NCBI GenBank assembly: GCA_007922305.1
Contig: ML677343.1
Coordinates: 29,951,915-30,015,914 of the forward strand
Length of the DNA stretch: 64,000 bases
Direction: 5' to 3'
DNA from: Dermatemys mawii
Taxonomy: Eukaryota; Chordata; Testudines; Dermatemydidae
Shown here: piece by piece, positions 33,456 through 45,527 of the stretch
How the letters are laid out: every line of letters starts with the position of its first letter
Numbering within the stretch: position 1 is the first letter of the stretch
Position numbers and translations under genes: made by a program
The notes under the pieces: generated by a model
Told to the model about the DNA's origin: nothing
The model's database searches: none
Seen by the model: the letters and a program-made list of their open reading frames with translations, nothing else

Positions 33456-36400
33456 TTGCTTGAAGTACAGTCGGCAGGGCCCAAATGCATCTGTTTGCAA
33501 ATTGGGGAGGGGAGGATCCAAAGAAATGAATCAAACAGACATTTCATAGAACTAACAATTTTAGGCAGAGCCTCTGTGAATCAGACGTGTCCGATACTTC
33601 CATAGAACTGTCCCTGTTGGAAAACTGCAGGTGGTACAGGAAGCTTAAGCTTTCCTCTTCAACGCCTCTGTCCCCGCTCCTAAACGCTTCTTCAACTAAT
33701 TCGCATGTTGCAGCAGATCTTGACAAATGCCATGAAAAGGCTGCTTTGTATTGCACAAAATCATCTTCTCTGTAATTCAGGTGCCGGTCACAAGAACAAC
33801 AGCTGGAAATCCCCTCCCGATAGCTGGACAGATGCTCAGTCCTTAACTAAACATTTGTCTCGCCAACATTTCAGTGCGATAGACTACTTCCCCATGTTAT
33901 TTTTGATGAGGAAAATTCCTCAGACTGTGCTGGACGCCTGCCTAATAGCACGTTAATAAGAATGATGAAAGCTATCCAATTAACAGGTTGAAACTCTCAG
34001 GAGCACTATTGAAAAGCTGCCTCATTTGGATCAGTGTAGCTGGAGTAACAAGAAACACACTGTATTAGCTGGTTCCCTTGGATTATTACAATTTCTTCTC
34101 TGGGCCTTTTATACTGAGGGCCAGAACCTGAGCTGGTGTAAGTTGAAGCAATTCCACTGACTTAAATGGAGAGATGTCTACTTTCACCATCTGAAGATCG
34201 TACCAATTACACCATGTATTCATTGCATACAGAACTAGGGACTATGGGGCCTGACACTTCTGTCACTTATACCACTGAAGCTCCAGAGATATTAGTGGAG
34301 TTCTTCTTGCTCCTTACTAGTGTGACAGGAGAATGAAATCCACTGAGTTTGCATTGAAGTCTATTTAGTAAGCTGATTTACTCTACTCGTTAGCATTGCT
34401 TGGCTTACTATATTCCTGTCCTTGCTCCTCACACAGACTCCATTACCTCTTGCTGGAATTTGGGCTGAGCAAGGAACGCAGGACCGAGCCATGAGCACAT
34501 ATACAAATGAACTAAAGTAAAATGCAGTTCACATTTCAGAGAATCATCTAATTATAGTGCATTCAGTATCACTACAGTTAGAAACTGAGAATTTCCCCTA
34601 ATCATTGGGCCTCTCATTATAGCTCAGCAGTTTTAATATACATCATGCTGAGAGAGACAGAGTTCTCTGCCTCCATGTAATTTTATTCCATTTTGGCTTT
34701 AAGTCAGTTTGGCTACGTTTTAGGACCCAATCCTTAGATAATAAACCCCATTGATTTCAATGAGATAACTCATGTAAGGAAGTCCTTCAGGCTCAGCGTC
34801 TTTGTTGCAGGAGAACAGATATGTTAATTATTTGAATTTCCAAAGCTGATTTTGCACACCACAAAATCGGGGAGGGGGGAGTATTCTTTTAAACAATTAA
34901 GCAAGCAGGTCATTGGCATGCTGGTAACAGACACAATTGGAAAAGCATCTGTATGCACATACCCAACTAAGTTTAACAAAAATTGTGTTCCATAGTAGCC
35001 GACAACTAAAGTCAATGGGGATTGTGTGGGTCTAATCCATGGAAAATCTGTCCACACATTATGTATGGTTAACCTACATTCCAAACACGGATTTCAACTG
35101 CATTTTGTGGACCAAGCTCAAGAGGTTCCTCTGAGTGATACATTATTCCACTGGCCAAATCCTCACACTCAGGACACCAGGCAAAAACTCAGGTAATAGA
35201 TCCAGAGCCATGATAATGTGAACGGAAGAGCGGTCCTAATTCTACAACTGCATGCTAACAACCTGCACACCTAAGGAACCACAATATTGCAGCCAGGGTT
35301 AGAAAGTAAGTTTGAAGGACCTAAGACCGCCGAAGGATGGATTAGGGAATGGATCACCCAAACCAACGTTTGCACTGGCTGGCTGGTTCTTTTTGATGAT
35401 GTCACTTTGTGCAACATCTCCTGGCGGTGGGAGGCCCCAGGGACTTCATTGCTGCAAATAAATATGTAAAGCAAATAATCCCAAGCCTTATCTTAACTTC
35501 CCCCACCCACCCTGCTTCCTGATTTCAACCACTCATTTCTTCCAGTTGTTGAAAGGTGTTTTTATCCTATCTGACACCAATGAGCATCCCATTTTCTTTT
35601 TCAAGGGGAGCTGCAGATCATGATTTAGAGATTCCCAGAATGCTACTACCAGTATTTTCCTCTCTGGCCTCCACACCAGAGATGGGAGCAGCCTAAATAG
35701 CAGCACAAGGGCTCAAACAACTGATCAGTTTTCAGTGTTTCTTCCCCTTTTAGAAATGGCATTTTTTCACCTCTCCCACTTTTCTGCAGCATGTCCTAAA
35801 CAGTTTAATCATTAGAAAGTCTGAGGCAAAGTCCCAGACCACCTAAATTACGATTTGTTGGCTCATTCCTCTGAAAAGGATCCACAGTAGCATTAAAGAC
35901 AAACCATGTAAACAGTCAAAAAGATCACAGGTACACACTTCTCTTCTGTCTCTGAATTACTCAGTGATATTTAGGCAAATTCTTCTATTTGAGAATAAAC
36001 TGCTAAAAAGTTACAAAAGACGATTTGAAGCATTAATAGGGACCAATGGCACTAACCTGACAAGGTGCATTTTGGGGCCATTGCTGAACTCAGGCCAAAT
36101 GACTTTGGGCCTAATTAAACTAATGCTAACTGTCCAACTTAACCAACACCATAAGGGAAATACTCAGTTAAAGGTAACAACTCTTCTCTAATTCATCCGA
36201 TTGTTCATAAATGCTGTCCTTCATGTTAGTCCAGATTCCCTGACACCTTGGCTTCCACACCATGCAAAGCGTGCAAACCCTGAACGACTGATATTTTGGG
36301 TTTCACGATGCAACAGTTGGATGGAGTTTAACAGAACTGGGCTGGAGGCACGTCAAGCCACATGCTGATTGGAGATCCCTTACAAAATGTAAGGAGAATG

Positions 36401-36808
36401 GAGCTAGTTAAAGACTAAGCACATGCATGACATAAGAATGACTTTTCATTTCGTACATTTAGCCCAAACCTTTAATATTACTCTGTCTTTATTACCCTAG
36501 AGCCAAAAAGGGGCTAGTATACCTATTGCTTAAACAAGAGACCAGCTCCATACAATAATATGGTTTGCAGGCAAGTGACAACAGGGCTCTGTGGCACTAC
36601 GTGCTCGCTATTCATTCTGCCCAGATTCCTATGAAAGTTAGCCAGAGTTCTGTCTAATTAGAGGGTGTGCTGAATAGACCCCCTAAATCTGTGTCTAGCC
36701 TAAACATTCCTATTCCTATTTTGTGCTCAGGTGGGATTCATAATAGTACAGTTAGAACAAGACTTTACTGTTCTGTTTCGGGAACAGGAGACAATAAGAT
36801 AGGGATCA

Positions 36809-36985
36809 AAAGAACATAAGCCTTGCCATACTGGTCCATCTAGCCCAGTATCCATCTAGCCAGTGCCAGATGCTTCAGAGAACGGGGCAATTATCAAGTG
36901 ATCCATCACCTGTCACCCAATGCCAGCTTCTGGCAGTCAGAGATTTAGGGACACCCAGAGCAGGGGCTTGTGTTCCTGATCATTG
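36809..36985 (+). repeat. Interspersed repeat, 'catactgg...ctagcccag' family
   Basis: 'ccatctagcccagtatcc', 'agtgccagatgcttcagag', 'atcaagtgatccatcacctg' and 'cagcttctggcagtcagaga' match the family at 4089-4205, here extending further 3'. It lies in IRF8 intron 1. Confidence 0.65.
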
Positions 36986-37991
36986 TGACTCCTAGCCAGT
37001 GACGGAGCAGGTCACTAGGCAGAATCACAGGATATTGCACACATCCCTCCAAAGCCGTTCGAAGTACTAGTTACCTTCACGACTTGTGTATATTGTATCC
37101 AATGTATTTTTTTTCTAAGCAGAGACCTAAGGTGGGAGTTCAGAATTTTGGAATTGGGGGGGAAACTTTCCAACCTCCCAGCTTCTCCATTGTTTCATGA
37201 AGCGGCTCAAGAGGGACTACTGCTGGCATTAATGCGGGATGGTGTGGTGTGTCCTTTTTGTTGGGGTCTTGTTTTAAGTTAACAGAGAGCTTTACAGATG
37301 TTGCTTTTCCTCCAGCCTGTACTTAATACACTGGCTAAGGGCAAAACCTTTTACCTTGTCTTTGCAAACTAGCAAATGCTCTCCCAGACACCAGTCTGAG
37401 TGTGTTTTACCCAGGTGTAGTTCAGATTACATTCTATAACTATAAAAGAGAACATAATTGGAAAATATCTGCAATTATCCCTCGCCATAGCATCTCTGAG
37501 GAATCATTGGTTTATTTTTTGTCAACCGAGCAGGTGATTTTTTTAATCAGAGTCCTGGGACACACGCTGCACTCCACATTCTTAAGGGTCATTTCTGATT
37601 CCTGCCTGCCTGGAGCGAACGCCAGGCTTTCGTGTACAGTTAGATCAAAATGCAGCAGCGTTGGCCAGCGTGAGGCACAAACATGCTACCTCCAAAGCTC
37701 AAATCTCACCTGCAAAAAGGAAGCTGCGGCTGCAAAGAAATAAAAAGCTCCTCAAATTAATTCCAACGCGGGCCAACTTACATTTGCAAATACAAATGTT
37801 AGTCAATGGTTTTAAAAAGAAGAGGCAAGGCTCAGCAAAGCCCTTGCGCTAACGCACCACCCGGGATCTGCCCGGCCTACCTACCAACAACCCTGCCAGC
37901 TGCAGAATGTTCTGCTCGGAGGAGAAAGGGGTGAGATGCAAATACCTGTCAGCGGTCTGCAGGATCGGCTTGCGCCCCGGTCGCTGCTCAC

Positions 37992-38070
37992 CCAGATGTG
38001 CCCAGCGGGTGCGCACAGCTAACTCGCTCTACGCCCAGCGCTCGCAGGCCAGAGAGGGTAAGCGAAAGCA
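37992..38070 (-). other. IRF8: IRF8 non-coding exon 1 (predicted)
   Basis: Human IRF8 has a non-coding first exon. Here a good donor lies at 37991-37990 (minus strand 'catctgg|gtgagc'), and the TATA-like box predicts transcription starting near 38070. A second possible donor ('gctgacag|gtattt') lies near 37946, which would lengthen the exon. Both ends are predictions. Confidence 0.5.
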
Positions 38071-38076
38071 GGCACT

Positions 38077-38086
38077 CCCCCGCCCC
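38077..38086 (-). promoter_or_regulatory. IRF8: GC box (Sp1-type)
   Basis: The minus strand reads 'ggggcggggg', just downstream of the TATA-like box. Confidence 0.5.
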
Positions 38087-38093
38087 TTCCTCG

Positions 38094-38105
38094 CTTTTAT
38101 TAAAG
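38094..38105 (-). promoter_or_regulatory. IRF8: TATA-like box of IRF8
   Basis: The minus strand reads 'ctttaataaaag'. It is the only AT-rich word in the GC-rich core promoter and lies at a sensible distance from the CCAAT boxes and the predicted exon 1. Confidence 0.55.
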
Positions 38106-38149
38106 CAGGGGGAGGGTCTGCGATGTCCCGCCTCCGCCAGGGCTTGCAG

Positions 38150-38154
38150 CCAAT
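38150..38154 (+). promoter_or_regulatory. IRF8: CCAAT box, proximal
   Basis: 'gcagCCAATggac' on the plus strand, an inverted CCAAT relative to IRF8 and about 80 bp upstream of the predicted start. This is a typical NF-Y position. Confidence 0.55.
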
Positions 38155-38181
38155 GGACAGCGGCGGAAAGCTTCGGGCAAG

Positions 38182-38186
38182 CCAAT
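38182..38186 (+). promoter_or_regulatory. IRF8: CCAAT box, distal
   Basis: 'aagCCAATggcaatg' on the plus strand, 32 bp upstream of the proximal CCAAT box. Two NF-Y-type sites about three helical turns apart are a common arrangement. Confidence 0.5.
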
Positions 38187-38229
38187 GGCAATGGGACAGA
38201 ATTGAGCGCTTTCTTCTAAGCCCTTTCTT

Positions 38230-38238
38230 TTCCGAGAA
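38230..38238 (-). promoter_or_regulatory. IRF8: GAS element (STAT1 site) of IRF8
   Basis: The minus strand reads 'tTTCTCGGAAa', a TTCNNNGAA site. The mammalian IRF8 (ICSBP) promoter has a GAS site with, as I recall, the same core, through which IFN-gamma and STAT1 induce the gene. Its position here, about 165 bp upstream of the predicted start, also fits. This suggests that IFN-gamma control of IRF8 predates the amniote split. Confidence 0.75.
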
Positions 38239-38292
38239 ATCAGGCTGCGCTGGGGGCGCAAAGGGGGTCTCGATGTTGGAGCCTCCTCTCCT

Positions 38293-38580
38293 GGGTCAAC
38301 ATTCCATCCCCCCAGGAACTCGCCCGGGTCAACGTTCCATCCCCCCGGGAACTCGCCCGGGTCAACGTTCCATCCCGCCAGGAGCTTGCCCGGGTCAACC
38401 TTCTATACCCTGGGAGCTCGCCCGGGTCAACGTTCCATTCTCCCCGGGAACTCGCCCGGGTCAACATTCTATCCCCCAGGAGCTCGCCCGGGTCAACGTT
38501 CTATCCCCTCGCTCGGGTCAACGTTCTTTCCCCCGGGAGCTCTCCCGGGTCAACGTTCCATCCCCCCGAGAGCTCGCCCG
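38293..38580 (-). repeat. IRF8 upstream minisatellite, 9 units of about 33 bp
   Basis: Units starting 'gggtcaac' occur at 38293, 38326, 38359, 38392, 38424, 38458, 38490, 38515 and 38547. The spacing is 32-34 bp except for one 25-bp unit, and a partial unit ends the array. Each unit reads roughly 'gggtcaacgttcc', a C-run, 'gggaactcgccc'. The array begins about 55 bp upstream of the GAS element. Units contain AACGTT CpG words and a GGGTCA half-site-like word. It is very likely length-polymorphic. Confidence 0.95.
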
Positions 38581-39894
38581 TGGCCCATTCCTCGGCCACA
38601 TGGAGCGCCGGGCTTCTGAGAGCAGGCACCATGCTCCTAACCTCCTTTTCCCATCAGGATCCCTGGCTGCTTGGCAGGGATCTGGGCCCGGCTTTCGTTC
38701 CCCGCGAGTGTCATTTGCAAGGCTGCATGAGGTGGACAGGCAGGGAGCCAGCGGCTGGGGGCGTTTTCTGAAACTCTGCTCAGTGTGAGGGGGCCAGAGC
38801 TCGAAGAGGGGATTTCTCGTCGAAACCCGAGTTTTGCTGGAAGACTGCCCCCGCTTTGCAGTGTGGCTGGGAAGTTCCTGGAGCGTGTCCAGACACCTTG
38901 TGTCTTGGGAGAGTGACTCCCTGTAGAGCTCCGGGCAACAGCGTGGCTCTCCAGCGCTGCTCTCTCTGCCGCTAAATTACCGCTCAGTTGCACCGTTCAC
39001 TCACTCAGCACCACACATTTGCTCATCCCAGTGCAAACAATGAGATGGGAAAGGTGGGACACCCAGAGCCTTCACCCACGCGGCAGGTTACCATGTAGGA
39101 AGAAAAATGAGACTGTAAATGGAGTGATCTAAGAACACAGATATTTGTTCGGTGTAGCTCCAGCAGCACTGGGGCAATTTTAGAGTGCAACAATATCGCA
39201 AGAGAAAAGATCGGAAGCTCCACTGTGTGGCTCATTTAAAACTTAAGCAAAACAAATCACAGAGAGACATTCTGTAGCAAGTGATCCTGCATTGCTTGGA
39301 AAATGGACTTCACGTGACCCAATATGTCCTTAATTTCCGGTTTATGGGCACTATTAAAATACTAACGTTGCACAAGCATTTTCTGGGGAATTCTGAAGCT
39401 GTAGAACCTCTAGGGCATTGATTATAATCAGTGGATATATAAGGCACCTATCTTGGATATCTTTTTGCCAGCTTTGTCTTTCCTATAATTATTGCATTAT
39501 TGGCACAAAGAAAATATAATTCAAAGAGATCATCAGCATGTAAATAAGTGTATACTGTATGTGTAAAATAGCTGTACACCAATGGGTGGAAAATGTATAT
39601 AGCTAACTCCGGAGGTGTAGCTTACTGTTAATGGATATTTTGGAAACACTGGGCTGGCTTGCTGGTTATAAAGTAGAAAGAAAGCAGCATCGATTTTGTA
39701 AAACCAAGATTCACTAGAGCCAGTTTCTTTTACATAAGATGGAGAGTCTAAAACTGATACTCATACTTCAGAGGTTAGAGAGCCAGATTAGTGATCAACA
39801 TTACCCAAAAGAGCCACAGTAGAATTCATAGTGAATTCACTATTAGTGCAAGTTGATAACTTGATTGGTTAATAACATAATAAAAGCATTTGAT

Positions 39895-40003
39895 TGGTTA
39901 ATAATTAAATTACATAATGTTTTAATATCATGTGCCGCAAAGAGCCCCAGGAGACACGTTAATGGGCCAGTTGCAGCTGACAGTTTGAGTATCACTGTTC
40001 TAT
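39895..40003 (-). repeat. hAT-derived fragment
   Basis: 'atgtgccgcaaagagcccc' and the end 'gacagtttgagtatcactg' resemble the right end of a Charlie-type element. The left end and a target duplication were not found. Confidence 0.4.
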
Positions 40004-40429
40004 AACATTTAGGGATTAAGGACCTGATTCTATAAAGTACAATTCTGATTAAAGGCACTAGAAGCTGAGGGTACTCAGCACTGCACAGGATAAGGCCAGC
40101 CCATATCCGAAAAGGATTCTCTGGAATCAGATGACCTGAAATGCACACCTATGATTTATGATTTTGAAAAATAAATTAAGCAGGGAAAATGTCATTTTGT
40201 GAGTGTTGTACCAGTGTTTTTATAGTGTTTTACTCCATGCCGCCTGTAGACCTGAACAGAAAATTCCAAACTGAATAGTGCCTTTCCATATGTTATCTGG
40301 AATAGAAATGTGCCAAGATATTCCCCAAGTCGATTAGTTGTGATAACAGAGACAAGAGGACTTCTGCTTCCTGTTGATTTTAGACGTTTGTTTTAAAGGC
40401 TGCCAAATTAAATACAGAGAGAGAAGATG

Positions 40430-40640
40430 GGCGAGGTAATATCTTTGATTGAATCAACTTCTGTTGGTCAGAGAGACAAGCTTTTGAGCCACACAGAGCT
40501 CTTTATAAGGTCTGGGAAAGGCACTCCCAGAATCACAGCACAATGGTGGAACAGATTGTTTAGCATTGGTAGTGCGCACCTATTGTAAGGGGCCATTCAA
40601 GGTTCGTTAACACCTCTGCAATCATAGGACAAAAAGAGGG
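40430..40640 (-). mobile_element. Penelope-type repeat, second family, reversed copy
   Basis: 'gaggtaatatctttgattga', 'caacttctgttggtcagaga', 'gacaagcttttgagcc' and 'ggaacagattgtttagcatt' form a dispersed repeat. Its reverse complement matches the right arm at 42750-42832 and 43566-43640. The reverse strand contains a hammerhead-like remnant around 'caaaagcttgtctctct'. Confidence 0.55.
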
Positions 40641-42832
40641 TGTCTACACACCTCACACAGATTATACACGTGCTTTTTAGAAGAAGAAATATGTGTACAT
40701 TTCACTGTGGCTAACACTGAGAGATGACATTGCTATCCACAAGGGGAGTGTATATAGCTATACATCTAAACAACATAATAAATATTAAGACCTAAATTAC
40801 AGAAACACTGTTTTAATTTATGACCTAAATCGCAACCCTAATCTTTAAAGTATGTTTTAAATACTCACACTTGAAGCATGATCCGTATCCTCCTGGAGAT
40901 TTGGGTAATAACTATAAAAATATTAAGGGTCAAATTCAACTGTGTGGATTTTCATTAATTTACTGAGAAAGCATTTGTTCATTTGGTGCCTGATCCGGCA
41001 AACACATACGCACAAGTAGTCCCTTTGACTTCCTGGAAGATGAGATGTTCAACAACTTGGACAAGAGACAAAACACCATCACTCAGTATTGGGCCCTTGG
41101 GCTGTACATACTTTGCAAACATAGAAGAGTATAAATACACATTCCTCGTTCCAAAAAAAAGCAACATTTTGTTAACGTGTAAAATGAGCTTTGTTTTACC
41201 AAATCTATCTGTCCATCCATCCCACAGCTGACACAGACTGGGACCCTCTGGAATGATGCCAAAATCCAATCCTCCTGTATGCCAGAATTCCACTGAAGCC
41301 AGTGGCCTGTTTCTGCTGTCATGACCTCATGCACACCCATGGAAATCAGAAGCGACTCCTCTGAAGTCGATGAGGTTACATCTATAACAAACCTACATCA
41401 GTGAGATCAGAAATAAGCCTGAAGGAGTTGCACTGATCCACATTAAGTCTGAATTTGGGCCAAAGCATTAGTGAGCCATATGAACAGATTGCCATTCAAA
41501 TGATCCCTGAACAACAGTACATTTTTCTCAATAACAACAGAACTTTGTTATTATTATTTGTATGACAGTGGCAAGTAGGAATCCCAGACCCATTGTACAA
41601 CCTGCTCTACAAACAGACTAAAAGCCAGTCCTCGCCCCAAAGACCTTACAATGACAATCTAAAAGAGAAGACAAACAGAAATAGACCCACCATTAAATTC
41701 TGCTTTCACCCTGATGTAAATCAGGAGTAACTCCACTGAACTCAATGGAATTACACAAGCACAAAACCCAGAATAAGCGAGATCAGAATCGGGCACTTTA
41801 TACTGTAGCTGTGATCTAACTGAGGCAGCAATAAGTGAATGGTGAGTCTAGAAAGAAGTTACAGAACTACTAGCTGTCAAATAATAACCACCTGCCTGAA
41901 AATGCACTAGAGGTTTTTCAAAATCTCATTCCACATAGTTCCTTTCCAGTAACGCTTATATTGCCAGAGCTACACATTAATATTTGGAAGCTTATTATTC
42001 CTGAAACCAAAACACATGCACTTGAGAAATACTCCAAGTCATTCCCATCAGCCGTTGGCAATGGCTGTACAAAACTAGCTAAACCAGTTTCTGTGCAAAC
42101 GGAACTGCCAAGTATTTATTTTAAGAGACCTATTTCCCCATATGAGAATAACTTATTAGTGCCCGACCTTTACTTATATCGTATGACTTCCAAATATGCA
42201 ACAGACACCACACACAGAATACAGCTAATAAATATACAGCCATAAGAGACAGTTGTGATGATTTGGGAAAGCTGCCTGCAGACAACTTGTGAATTCTGAA
42301 AAATGGTGAATTTTGCATTATGAAAATTATTGAATGGTGGAATGCCTCAGTGGATGGGGAGTCAGCCAGTTGCTGCCAGGACTGTGTGTGTGTGTGACAA
42401 CAGTTAAGCAACATAAAGACCCAAAAGAGGGTGAGCATCTTCGATGCCCCTTGAAGTAAAGAATGCAGAGCACCTCACTGAGTCAGTCCCATAGATCTTG
42501 ATTTTCAGAAGTGCTGAAGCATCCATAGGTATCATAAACTTCAGCTACAACTGTGGGTGCTTGGTACTTCAGGCACATGGTGTTCATTCTCAACATTGCC
42601 GGGCCATCGGCCTGCATCCAATTCTCCTTATATTTACAGTGACACCTACTGACTGCAACCAGAGCAGAGAGAGAGAAGGTGGTCAAGGTCATTGCTTTTA
42701 CTGGACCCACTTCTGTTAGTGAAAGAGAGAAGCTTTCAAGCTCCACAGAACGATTCTTTCCCAGACCTGAAGAAGAGCTCCGTGAAGCTTGGAAGCTCGT
42801 CTCTTTCACCCACAGAAGTGAGTCTAATAAAA

Positions 42833-43565
42833 CAGTGATTCTCAACTAGGGGTATGCAGAGGTCTTCCAGGGGGTACATCAACTCATCAAGATATTTGCC
42901 TAGTTTTAAGACGGGCTACATAAAAAGTGCAAGCAAAGTCAGTACAAAGGAAAATTTCATACAGACAATGACTTGTTTATACTGCTCTATATACTATACA
43001 CCAGGGATCAGCAACCTTTGGCACACAGCCCATCAGGGAAATCTGCTGGTGTGCCAGGACAGTTTGTTTACCTGCTGCATCCACAGGTTTGGCCGAACGC
43101 AGCTCCCACTGGTTGTGATTTGCCATTCCAGGCCAATGGGGACTGCAGGAAGTGGCGGCCAGCACATCCCTCAGCCCGCACCACTTCCCGCAGCCACCAT
43201 TGCCCCGGAACTGTGAACCGTGGCCAGTGGGAGCTGTGATCAGCCGAACTTTCAGGCGCTGCAGGTAAACAAACCACCCTGGCCCACCAACGGATTTCCA
43301 TGAAGGGCCGCGTGCCAAAGGTTGCCAATCCCTGCTATACCCTAAAGGTAAGTACAATACTTATATTCCAATTGATTTATTTTATAATTAATTACATGGT
43401 AAAAATGCGAAAGTAAGCTATTTTTTATAATAGTGTGCTGTGACACATTTGTAGTTTTATGTCTGATTTTGTAAGCAAGTTGTTTTTAAGTGAGGTGAAA
43501 TTTGGGGGTATGCAAGACAAATTAGACTCCTGAAAGGGGTACAGTAGGAAAGGTTGAGAGTCACA
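42833..43565 (+). mobile_element. hAT element inserted in the Penelope-type repeat
   Basis: The ends are 'cagtgattctcaactaggg' and 'aaaggttgagagtcacag' (inverted). The flanks are taataaaa (42825-42832) and caacaaaa (43566-43573), a weak 8-bp duplication with six matches. Internal words 'tggggtatgcagaggtct' (approximate) and 'gacttgtttatactgctc' belong to a dispersed element. It is itself split by a MITE at 43002-43334. Confidence 0.65.
43002..43334 (+). mobile_element. 333-bp palindromic hAT MITE, innermost of the nest
   Basis: The long inverted ends are 'cagggatcagcaacctttgg' and 'ccaaaggttgccaatccctg'. The flanks are ctatacac (42994-43001) and ctataccc (43335-43342), an 8-bp duplication with one mismatch. 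Inner arms such as 'cgcagctcccactgg' / 'ccagtgggagctgtg' pair along most of the length. There is no transposase. Confidence 0.9.
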
Positions 43566-45280
43566 GCAACAAAAGATATTACCTCATCCACTTTTCCTTT
43601 CTCATGTCCTGGGACCTACACATGGCTACAACAAGACTGCAAACTCCAGATTATAGAGGTAATCCAGGCTGTTTTGTTTTGGAAAATCCTTACTAGAAAG
43701 AAGTATTAGATCCACTAACTCTGTTATGTAAAACTTTAAACACATACAGAGTAAAATTCTGATTCATGACCCCTTCAGCATACGGGATCCTATCTAGCAG
43801 ATAAGTAGCTAAAACTTGGACTAACTTGGTCTCCTTTAATGTAGCAAAAAAGCAATGTATATACATGAGAAATTGTGCAGGCTATTGTTTGTTGTTGGAC
43901 ACAGACCAGTCTGAGAAGCTAGATTTCAGTAGCACCACTGAACAATGTGTCTGCTGAATTAGAAGTACTGCCCTTAACTCTTGTATGCAACAGTGTTTTT
44001 ATTCAAATGTGAGACAGTTGTTTCATGATATGATACGCACTTGGGTATCATTTGTACCCTGTGATATTGAGACCGTAAGCCAAATCTGATCCCTTGTGGT
44101 AAGTCTAGGGAGAAGTGAATTTCAAATCACACAACCTGCAACTCACAATAGTTTGGAACTTCTGACTGTTCCTTTGTCAATAGAGCTCAGTGATACAGCC
44201 GCACATAAATGACTAGCATTGCAATGGTTTAGCAGTTTGCATCAGGCTTCCCCGTGGGAGTTTGTAACACCTATTGCACATGTAATCTCTGCTTATCACA
44301 TATCTACTATAACTTCCTATTAATACCAGAGAAACCGACTCTCTTCTCTTTTCCTATACACAGGCTCCATTGTCTGCTTCCTAAAATGTTACTCAAGTTA
44401 CTAGATGCAATGTCTATGAGTTTGACTTCCTCTCAGTCCATTTGATTAAGAGCATTGATGATGATTTATCTAGCAAATTGTTAAGAGTGCATTCCCAGGT
44501 AGTGTACGTTGCAGGTTTTATTTTTAGCATTTTCAACTGGTTTTCAGGCTCCCATTTTGAATGCTAGAGAGTAATGGATGGAGAAAGGCAAGAAGATAAG
44601 AGGCCTTTTTCCTGCTTTAAGGGGAAAAAACAACTCCATCAATTTATTTTTCCAGAATCTTAATTTGTATCAGAAAAAAATGATCTGACTCTTTTTCCAT
44701 AAAATTATTTTGATGTTGATCACGGTTCTCTGAAAAAATACACATGACATGACATCAGCACAATAGTGCCCACGACCCCAGTTCATGCCCCCCAGACTCC
44801 ACTGATTTCATTGAAGTTATGCCAGGAATTAATTAGGCCACCGCAAAGACCAAGAACAGGAATTCCCAATGTATAATAAATCTCACGTTTATTCTAATAT
44901 TGAGTTAAAGATCTCTCAAGTCATCTACCATTTTGACTCTCAAGACATTCCAGCATCCAGAACCAATGATAAACTGACTTATTATAAAGATTTTGAACAA
45001 CTTTTTGTCTAAAAACGGATTGCAGAGAACAGGTAACTTTGAGACTTCAAGCAGGTTATTTACACTACTCTTTTAGTGAAAAGCAAAAATCAGTCATGCA
45101 GGTTTTAAATATCTTTGATTCTATAATAGTGATGATCCTACACATTCTTGGACAGATGGATGGATGGAAATTATGTGTGGGTTTTAAGTCAATAAATAAA
45201 ACTAGTAGCCTATCATTAGCAGTGAAACAGAACAAATAATAAACAAGGGCTGGTTACATTTTAGGGCAAAGTTTCTATAT

Positions 45281-45325
45281 AATATTCCATGCTATTTTCC
45301 CCTTAATCTTATTTAGGATCATAAA
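45281..45325 (+). repeat. 45-bp exact duplicate, copy 1
   Basis: Begins 'aatattccatgctattttcc' and ends 'atttaggatcataaa'. It is identical over 45 bp to 47559-47603 in the same orientation, while the flanks differ at once on both sides. Confidence 0.9.
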
Positions 45326-45527
45326 CATTGAGGGGTACTTCATATCTGATCCTGAAGACTTCACTCAGGAAAACTCTGAGGCGGCAACTCAGCAAAGTAT
45401 TTTTCCCACTTCTAACTTTAAACACACGAGTAGTCCATTTTAAGTCAGTGGGACTGCTCAGTTGCTTAAAGTTAGTCACCTCCTTAAGTATTTTTCTGAA
45501 TGAGTGACTGAAGGATCAGGTCCTCTA

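Larger units (their letters stand above)
37860..38960. promoter_or_regulatory. IRF8: CpG-dense promoter region of IRF8
   Basis: CpG and GC density rise sharply compared with the AT-rich neighbours on both sides, and the region spans exon 1, the core promoter and the minisatellite. This looks like a CpG island. No count was computed. Open frames across it on either strand, including a 293-codon plus-strand frame (37907-38788), follow from GC bias and the tandem repeat. Confidence 0.7.
42668..43640 (+). mobile_element. Penelope-type fold-back, second family, split by hAT
   Basis: The left arm (42668-42735, 'cattgcttttactgg', 'cttctgttagtgaaagagag') is the inverse of the right arm (42780-42832 plus 43566-43590, 'ctcgtctctttcacccac', 'gtctaataaaa', 'gatattacctcat'). 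The end 'catgtcctgggacctacac', 'atggctacaacaagactgc' completes it. Between the arms, CTGAAGA followed by an AGAGCTC/GAAGCTT stem recalls a degraded hammerhead. The element is split at 42833-43565 by a hAT. Confidence 0.65.

Noticed and set aside
38293..38580. Direct repeats considered as a CRISPR array
   Set aside because: The units are head-to-tail without unique spacers and lie in a vertebrate CpG-rich promoter, so this is a minisatellite.
37907..38788. 293-codon plus-strand frame with PGQRSIPPGTR-like repeats
   Set aside because: It is antisense to the IRF8 promoter and its repeats are the translation of the 33-bp minisatellite. GC bias removes stop codons. There is no domain and no convincing start context.
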